From Kitasatospora sp. DSM 101779 (lineage in GTDB: Bacteria; Actinomycetota; Actinomycetes; Streptomycetales; Streptomycetaceae), in the NCBI RefSeq assembly GCF_025655475.1, contig NZ_JAHTIK010000001.1, positions 2,566,259 through 2,630,258 of the forward strand: a stretch of DNA of 64,000 nucleotides, read 5' to 3'. This document shows, piece by piece, positions 59,320-64,000 of this stretch; position 1 is the first letter of the stretch; each line of letters starts with the position of its first letter. Both the position numbers and the translations under genes were made by a program. The notes under the pieces are model-generated. The model did no database searches, had not been told where the DNA came from, and worked only from the letters and a program-made list of their open reading frames with translations.

Positions 59320-59682
59320 CGTTGGCGATCTCCCGTGGTGGCTGTGGTAGGCCCGGGCCGTCGCGTGTCGGCCCATCCACTCAGCGTATCGGGCGGCGCG
59401 GCCCGCTGCCGTGCCCGTGGAGCGCGCGCCGCCCGGGTGTGACGGAAAACCGCCGGTCGCCGGGGGTCCGGACGGCCCGGCGGCCCCGGTCGGGCGCGTA
59501 AACTGCTGCGGGCGCCGCGCACACCCCGCGCGGGCCCCTCGGGCAACGAAGCCCTCCTCCCTCCGTTCCCTCCCACGGGCCGGAGGGTCCGTACGCTCAC
59601 CGCGCCGCCCGGGCTCGTTGTCGCGGCCGCCACCCCTGGCCACGTCGTCCCCGGTGGTGCCCGGCCACAGGAGACCCCTGCC
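59320..59682 (+). other. 363-bp divergent intergenic region
   Basis: Between the acidic protein and the MFS gene I find no frame with coding bias. GTAAACT near 59497-59503 could serve as a -10 for the MFS gene, which would give a leader of about 180 nt. No riboswitch or strong hairpin is recognised. Confidence 0.4.
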
Positions 59683-61020
59683 ATGGCGGACCTCTCCCCC
59701 GCCGGCCCCGGCCTGCGCTCCGCGCAGTTCCCCGGACGCCGACTGTCGGAGGCCCTGCTCCCCCCGGAACTCGCGCCGCGCGCGCAGCTCCGCCTCGCCG
59801 CGATCAGCCGCTGGAACGCGCTGCGCGGCATCCGCGTCGGCCTGGTGGCCGGCGCCCTGCTGCTGATGCTGGTCGGCGCCAACCTGGCCACGCCGATCTA
59901 CCCGCTGCTGCAGCAGCAGCTCGGCCTGACGCCGCTGCACACCACCGTGCTGTTCACGGTGTACGTCTTCGCGCTCGTCCCGGTGCTCGCCGTGGTCGGC
60001 CACTGGTCGGACCACCTGGGCCGGCGGGCGCTGATCCTGCCGGCGGTGGGGCTGGCCGCGGTCGGCGACCTGATGTTCGCCAACGCGCACGGCTTCGGCC
60101 TGCTGGTGGCCGGCCGCGCCGTCCAGGGCGTGGCGGTCGGCCTGTCGACCGGGGCCGCCGGTGCGGCGCTCGGCGACCTGCTGCCGGACCGGCCGTCGCT
60201 GGCCGCGAAGCTGACCCTGGCCTGTTCGGCGGGCGGCGTGGCGCTCGGCCCGGTGGTCGGGGCGACCCTCGCCACCGGTGCGCACCCGCTGCTGACCCCG
60301 TTCCTGCTGCACGCGCTGGCGCTGCTGGCGCTGTGCGTGCCGCTGGCGGTGGTGCACCCGCGGATGCCCGGCCGGGAGCGCCCGCCTGCGACGCCGCCGC
60401 GCATCACCACCCCGGCCCACCTGCGTCCGCAGCGGCTGCGGCTGCCGCGCCGGGGCCGGCGGACCTTCCTGCTGGCGGCCGGCGCCGGCTTCGTCTCGTA
60501 CGCGGTGTTCGGGGTGTACCTGTCGCTGGCGCCGGCCTTCGCCGCGCGGCTGCTGCACACGGACTCGCACCTGACCGGCGCGGTGGTCGCGGCACTGCTG
60601 CTGGGCTCCTCCGCGGCGGCGCAGCTGCTGGTGCCGCCGACCTCGGACCGGCCGGTGATCGCCGCGGGCCTCGGCGGGCTGGCGACCGGCCTCGTGCTGG
60701 TGGTGGCCGCCGGGTACACGGGCACGCCGGCACTGCTGTTCATCGGCAGCGTGCTGGGCGGGGCCTGCCAGGGCGTGGCGTTCCGCTCGCTGTTCACCGC
60801 CGCGGTCTCGGCGATGGACCCGGAGCGCCGGGGCAGTGAGCTGTCGGCGCTCTGGGTGATCGTCTACCTGGGCAGTTCGCTGCCGATCGTGGCGGTCGGC
60901 TGGCTGACCCAGCGCTACGGCCTGCTGCCCGCGGTGAGCGGCTTCGCTGCCGTGGCGGCGCTGGTCTGCCTCGGGCTGGCGGGCGCGGTGCTGCTGCCGC
61001 GGGGTGCCCGCAGGCCGTAG
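59683..61020 (+). CDS. MFS transporter (drug efflux-like)
   Basis: A 445-residue 12-helix major facilitator with a 45-residue cytoplasmic N-terminus. Helix 1 reads VAGALLLMLVGANLATPIYP, the A-loop is GHWSDHLGRRALILPAVGLA, and motif C-like ACSAGGVALGPVVGATLA lies in helix 5, typical of proton-driven drug exporters. The second half begins RTFLLAAGAGFVSYAVFGVY. Its 3' end runs 106 nt into the convergent DUF4389 gene. The substrate is unknown. Confidence 0.88.
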   Translation: MADLSPAGPGLRSAQFPGRRLSEALLPPELAPRAQLRLAAISRWNALRGIRVGLVAGALLLMLVGANLATPIYPLLQQQLGLTPLHTTVLFTVYVFALVPVLAVVGHWSDHLGRRALILPAVGLAAVGDLMFANAHGFGLLVAGRAVQGVAVGLSTGAAGAALGDLLPDRPSLAAKLTLACSAGGVALGPVVGATLATGAHPLLTPFLLHALALLALCVPLAVVHPRMPGRERPPATPPRITTPAHLRPQRLRLPRRGRRTFLLAAGAGFVSYAVFGVYLSLAPAFAARLLHTDSHLTGAVVAALLLGSSAAAQLLVPPTSDRPVIAAGLGGLATGLVLVVAAGYTGTPALLFIGSVLGGACQGVAFRSLFTAAVSAMDPERRGSELSALWVIVYLGSSLPIVAVGWLTQRYGLLPAVSGFAAVAALVCLGLAGAVLLPRGARRP

Positions 61021-61772
61021 TAGTTGTTGTTGTCGTCCTCGACGAAGGCCCGGACGCTTCCGCTGACCAGGCCGAGCACCAGGAAGACCACCACGAGCGC
61101 CTTGGCGCCGCCCGAGAGGATCAGCGGGCGGGTAGCGGAACGGGCTGCCGCCACCGGCGGCAGCCCGTCGTCGCCGAAGAGCCGCTTGGGGTAGGCCGAG
61201 GTGAGCATCAGTACATAGGCGCTGAAGCGCATCGCGTAGCGGAGGGTCGCGGCGGTCGCGCCGAACAGCGGTTCGGGCATCCGGCCGAGGATCAGCGCGA
61301 TCAGCCAGATGACGAAGGCGGCCGCGTACCAGCCGCTGAGCACCAGGCTCTGCACGATGGCCGCCGGGATCATCAGGATCAGGCGGAAGAAGACGGCGAG
61401 CCGGTTCAGTTCGCCGGGCCGCAGCTCCACCCGGACGGGGTAGTCCTCGGGGCGCCAGGCGAACGGCGGGTAGTCGTCGACCAGCAGCATGGCGGAGGCC
61501 CGCACCCGGGTGTCCCAGCCGACGAAGCCCGAGAGGTACTCCTCGATCGGCTCCGGCAGTCGGCCGAGGAAAAGGGCGCCGAACCAGCCGACGATGACGG
61601 CCGGGATCGCCAGCACCCCCAGCACCCACACCACGATGAACTGCGGGATCAGCAGCAGCCAGCGAAGCAGGATCGTCCAGCGCCGCTGCGGCCCGGCCTT
61701 CGGGATGTCCAGCTCGGGGAGGAATTCCAGCGGCATGCTGCCCTGGGGGACCTGCCAACTGCCCGTCGCCAC
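60915..61772 (-). CDS. DUF4389 membrane protein
   Basis: A 285-residue membrane protein. The conserved pattern of the family appears twice: RWTILLRWLLLIPQFIVVWV with GRLPEPIEEYLSGFVGWDTR, and RLAVFFRLILMIPAAIVQSL with GRMPEPLFGATAATLRYAMR. Each is a helix pair followed by an RxPEP loop, so it looks like an internal duplication. A further C-terminal helix is KALVVVFLVLGLVSGSV. I chose the GTG at 61772 (GGAG 7 nt upstream); an ATG at 61736 is possible. Function unknown. The last 35 codons overlap the MFS gene. Confidence 0.82.
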   Translation of the reverse strand: MATGSWQVPQGSMPLEFLPELDIPKAGPQRRWTILLRWLLLIPQFIVVWVLGVLAIPAVIVGWFGALFLGRLPEPIEEYLSGFVGWDTRVRASAMLLVDDYPPFAWRPEDYPVRVELRPGELNRLAVFFRLILMIPAAIVQSLVLSGWYAAAFVIWLIALILGRMPEPLFGATAATLRYAMRFSAYVLMLTSAYPKRLFGDDGLPPVAAARSATRPLILSGGAKALVVVFLVLGLVSGSVRAFVEDDNNNYYGLRAPRGSSTAPASPRQTSAATAAKPLTAGSRP

Positions 61773-61946
61773 GCTGTGCTCCTGCCCTCGACCGGTGCGG
61801 ACGAGGGGATGACATTCCCGGTCGGGGCGGCCGGCGACACCTGCCCGGACCCGTACGGCGCAAAGGGACGCCCCGGCCGGGAACGCCGCCGCCCCCGGCC
61901 CGGCGAGCAGGACGGGGGCGGCGGGCTGCACCGCGCGGGACGCGGA

Positions 61947-62333
61947 TCAGACGTTGAAGCCGAGGGCGCGGAGCTGGTCGCGGCCCTCGTCGGTGATCTT
62001 GTCGGGGCCCCACGGCGGCATCCAGACCCAGTTGATCCGCAGGTCCTTGACCAGGCCGTCGGTGGCGGTCTTCGCCTGGTCCTCGATGACGTCGGTCAGC
62101 GGGCAGGCCGCCGAGGTGAGCGTCATGTCGACGGTCGCCACGTCGTCCTCGTCGATGTGGATGCCGTAGATCAGGCCGAGGTTGACCACGTCGATGCCGA
62201 GCTCGGGGTCGACGACGTCCATCAGGGCCTCGTGGAGGTCCTCGACGGACACCGTGCCGGCGGTGGTGAAGGCGACGGGGGTGTCGGCCTGGGGCTCGGC
62301 GGCCTGCTCGGCCGGGGTCTCGCTGTCACTCAT
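61947..62333 (-). CDS. DUF59/MIP18-type metal-sulfur cluster assembly factor
   Basis: A 128-residue protein of the SufT/PaaD-like DUF59 family, last gene of the suf operon. After an acidic, disordered N-terminus come LHEALMDVVDPELGIDVVNL, IDEDDVATVDMTLTSAACPL (with the conserved Cys) and INWVWMPPWGPDKITDEGRD. The family helps maturation or transfer of Fe-S clusters. It lies 17 nt downstream of sufU on the same strand. Confidence 0.93.
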   Translation of the reverse strand: MSDSETPAEQAAEPQADTPVAFTTAGTVSVEDLHEALMDVVDPELGIDVVNLGLIYGIHIDEDDVATVDMTLTSAACPLTDVIEDQAKTATDGLVKDLRINWVWMPPWGPDKITDEGRDQLRALGFNV

Positions 62334-62350
62334 GGGAGAGTCCGTCCGTT

Positions 62351-62803
62351 TCAGTCGTTGATGGCGGGCTGCTCGCCCAGGGCCTTGGCGGTGGCGTCCT
62401 TCCAGGCCATCCAGCTGAGCAGGGCGCACTTGACCCGGGCCGGGTACTTGGAGACGCCGGCGAACGCGACGGCGTCCTCCAGCACCTCCTCGTCGCCCTC
62501 GGCCTGGCCCTTGCTCTGCATCAGCTGCAGGAAGGCCTCCTGGACGGCCTGCGCCTCGCCGACGCTCTTGCCGACCACCAGGTCGTTCAGCACCGAGGCG
62601 CTGGCCTGGCTGATCGAGCAGCCCTGCGACTCGTAGCTGACGTCCGCCACGGTCGCGCCGTCGAGCTTCACCCGCAGGGTGATCTCGTCGCCGCAGGTGG
62701 GGTTGACGTGGTGCACCTCGGCGTCGCCCTCCCGCAGCCCCTTGCCGTGGGGGTTGCGGTAGTGGTCCAGGATGATCTCCTGGTACATCGAGTCGAGCTT
62801 CAT
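62351..62803 (-). CDS. sufU: SufU sulfur-transfer/scaffold protein
   Basis: A 150-residue zinc protein that accepts sulfur from SufS for Fe-S cluster assembly. The zinc ligands are in place: Cys37 and Asp39 in NPTCGDE, Cys62 in SQGCSIS, and Cys126 in RVKCALL. The characteristic SufU insert (residues about 78-115) separates the last two. It lies 9 nt after sufS, so the enzyme and its sulfur acceptor are cotranslated. Confidence 0.96.
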   Translation of the reverse strand: MKLDSMYQEIILDHYRNPHGKGLREGDAEVHHVNPTCGDEITLRVKLDGATVADVSYESQGCSISQASASVLNDLVVGKSVGEAQAVQEAFLQLMQSKGQAEGDEEVLEDAVAFAGVSKYPARVKCALLSWMAWKDATAKALGEQPAIND

Positions 62804-62812
62804 CCCGTCACC

Positions 62813-64000
62813 TCAGCCGAAGAAGTTGCGGACGTGGTGCAGACCGTCGATCAGCGCGTCGACCTCGCCCGGCGTCGAGTACAGGTAGAACGACGCCCTG
62901 GTGGTCGCCGGAATTCCGTACCGCAGGCAGACCGGCCGCGCGCAGTGGTGGCCGACGCGCACGGCGATGCCCTGCTCGTCGAGCACCTGGCCCACGTCGT
63001 GCGGGTGGATGTCGCCGAGCGTGAAGGAGATCGCGGCGCCGCGGTCCACGGCCGTGCGCGGGCCGATGATCCGCAGGTCCGGGACCTCCAGCAGGCGCTC
63101 GATCGCGTACTCGGTGATCGCGTGCTCGTGGGCGGCGATCTTGTCCATGCCGATCGCCGACAGGTAGTCGACGGCCGCGCCGAGGCCGACCGCCTGGGCG
63201 ATCGGCGGGGTGCCGGCCTCGAACTTGTGCGGCGCCGGGGCGTAGGTGGACGAGCCCATGGTGACGGTCTCGATCATCTCGCCGCCGCCGAGGAACGGCG
63301 GGAGGTCCTCCAGCAGCTCCTGACGGCCCCACAGCACGCCGATGCCGGTCGGGGCGAGCATCTTGTGGCCGGTGAAGGCGACGAAGTCGGCCTCCAGCGC
63401 CTGCACGTCCAGCACCATGTGCGGGGCGGCCTGCGAGGCGTCGATCACGACCAGCGCACCGACCGACTGGGCCTTGCGGACGATGGCCTCGACCGGGTTG
63501 AGCGTGCCCAGCAGGTTGGAGACCAGGGTGAAGGAGACCACCTTGGTCTTCTCGGTGATCAGCTCGTCGATGTTCGACAGGTCGAGCCGGCCCTCGTCGG
63601 TCAGCCCGAACCACTTCAGCTTCGCGCCGGTGCGCTGCGAGAGCAGCTGCCACGGGACGATGTTGGAGTGGTGCTCCATCTCGGTGATCACGATCTCGGC
63701 GTCCGCGTCGACGCGGTAGGGCTCGTCGGCCCAGCCGAGCATGTTGGCGACCAGGTTGAGCGACTCCGAGGCGTTCTTGGTGAAGATCACCTCGTCCCGG
63801 CTCGGCGCGTTGACGAAGGCCGCGACCTTGTCGCGGGCGCCCTCGTACAGCGCCGTGGCCTCCTCCGCCAGCACGTGCACGCCGCGGTGCACGTTGGCGT
63901 TGTGCCGCTCGTAGTACGCGTTCAGCGCCTCCAGCACCTGGCGCGGCTTCTGCGAGGTGGCCGCGTTGTCCAGGTAGACCAGCGGCTTGTCGTCGTGCAG
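62813..64000 (-). CDS. sufS: SufS cysteine desulfurase (5' end outside window)
   Basis: PLP enzyme that takes sulfur from cysteine for Fe-S clusters, here 395 codons with the N-terminus cut by the right edge (first visible residues LHDDKPLVYLDNAATSQKPR). The PLP site is VAFTGHKMLAPTGIGVLWG with the Schiff-base lysine, preceded by VVIDASQAAPHM. The catalytic Cys is in VRVGHHCARPVCLRYG, the class II (SufS) form. It precedes sufU and the DUF59 gene. In streptomycetes the upstream genes are sufC, sufD and sufB, expected beyond the window. Confidence 0.96.
   Translation of the reverse strand: MHDDKPLVYLDNAATSQKPRQVLEALNAYYERHNANVHRGVHVLAEEATALYEGARDKVAAFVNAPSRDEVIFTKNASESLNLVANMLGWADEPYRVDADAEIVITEMEHHSNIVPWQLLSQRTGAKLKWFGLTDEGRLDLSNIDELITEKTKVVSFTLVSNLLGTLNPVEAIVRKAQSVGALVVIDASQAAPHMVLDVQALEADFVAFTGHKMLAPTGIGVLWGRQELLEDLPPFLGGGEMIETVTMGSSTYAPAPHKFEAGTPPIAQAVGLGAAVDYLSAIGMDKIAAHEHAITEYAIERLLEVPDLRIIGPRTAVDRGAAISFTLGDIHPHDVGQVLDEQGIAVRVGHHCARPVCLRYGIPATTRASFYLYSTPGEVDALIDGLHHVRNFFG

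Noticed and set aside
57649..62013. Minus-strand frame of about 1450 codons spanning the MFS gene.
   Set aside because: Motif and start evidence support only 57649-59319; the remainder is a low-complexity shadow of the MFS and DUF4389 genes.
1..64000. Biosynthetic gene cluster or prophage hidden in the window.
   Set aside because: No synthase, integrase, capsid or tail genes were found; genes are housekeeping, transport and regulation.

Overview
The window is chromosomal DNA from a high-GC actinomycete. A Streptomyces or close relative (Streptomycetaceae, for example Kitasatospora) is the best fit. The signs are near-uniform G/C third codon positions, GTG starts, an SsgA-like sporulation regulator, an NsdA-like HTH/TPR regulator, eukaryotic-type glutamine synthetase GlnII with a GlnR box, a sortase-anchored SCO1860-like protein, a polyprenol-phosphate-mannose synthase, and a SufS/SufU/DUF59 gene group. 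I see no rRNA, tRNA, CRISPR array, prophage, transposase or large biosynthetic cluster. Most of it reads as core-type chromosome with compact operons separated by GC-rich hairpins.

Layout. 1-3.2 kb: an ABC exporter (permease cut by the window edge) divergent from a GbsR/MarR regulator, then a frameshifted TetR gene. 3.2-6.5 kb: a secreted phosphoesterase, an MFS transporter and a TolB-like propeller in one operon. 6.7-9.6 kb: a CbiG-CobC fusion, a MOSC protein and a HAD-like protein. 9.7-19.7 kb: dacB, ppm1, an M48 protease, glnII, an LAxTG surface protein, ung, an amidohydrolase and a predicted seven-bladed secreted propeller. 19.9-25.1 kb: a GntR/HutC regulator divergent from a four-gene ABC importer of the 2-aminoethylphosphonate type. 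25.2-32.1 kb: a HAD phosphatase, an SMR pump, a membrane protein, a secreted-type phosphodiesterase plus Tat-exported phospholipase C operon, and a GH3 lipoprotein. 32.2-37.1 kb: a kinase-like ATPase divergent from an NsdA-like regulator, then a phosphonatase-like hydrolase, its FAD oxidoreductase and a PhzF protein. 37.3-45.4 kb: a MacB-type ABC exporter divergent from a NarL-type two-component system, a PAP2 phosphatase, a GAF regulator, an SsgA-like protein and an anchored Pro/Ser/Thr-rich protein. 45.4-57.5 kb: pepN, a double TerD protein, the proline catabolic pair with a divergent (frameshifted) PucR regulator, PhoX with a clear PHO box, an acidic-repeat protein and a VOC protein. 57.6-64 kb: an acidic 556-residue protein, an MFS transporter, a DUF4389 protein, and the end of a suf operon.

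How it fits together. Phosphorus acquisition is strongly represented: phosphonate importer, phosphonatase-like hydrolase, FAD oxidoreductase, phospholipase C, phosphodiesterase, PhoX, acid-phosphatase-like and PAP2 proteins. My main observation is that the importer operon (start 20984) and the distant FAD oxidoreductase/hydrolase operon (start 36054) share a 15-nt motif, TTGKCTGKMCAACTT. It lies in the same orientation and 68-70 nt upstream of both start codons. A related inverted repeat precedes the phosphodiesterase-phospholipase operon, and three perfect 21-bp repeats at the 3' end of the hydrolase gene carry the same core. Two PHO-box-like direct repeats accompany these sites. I infer a split phosphonate regulon run by the GntR regulator at 19947-20714 under PhoP. 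The sites are seen; the regulation is inference.

Two regulator genes (TetR at 2381-3009 and PucR at 52293-53907) each carry a one-base indel. They may be real pseudogenes or assembly errors.
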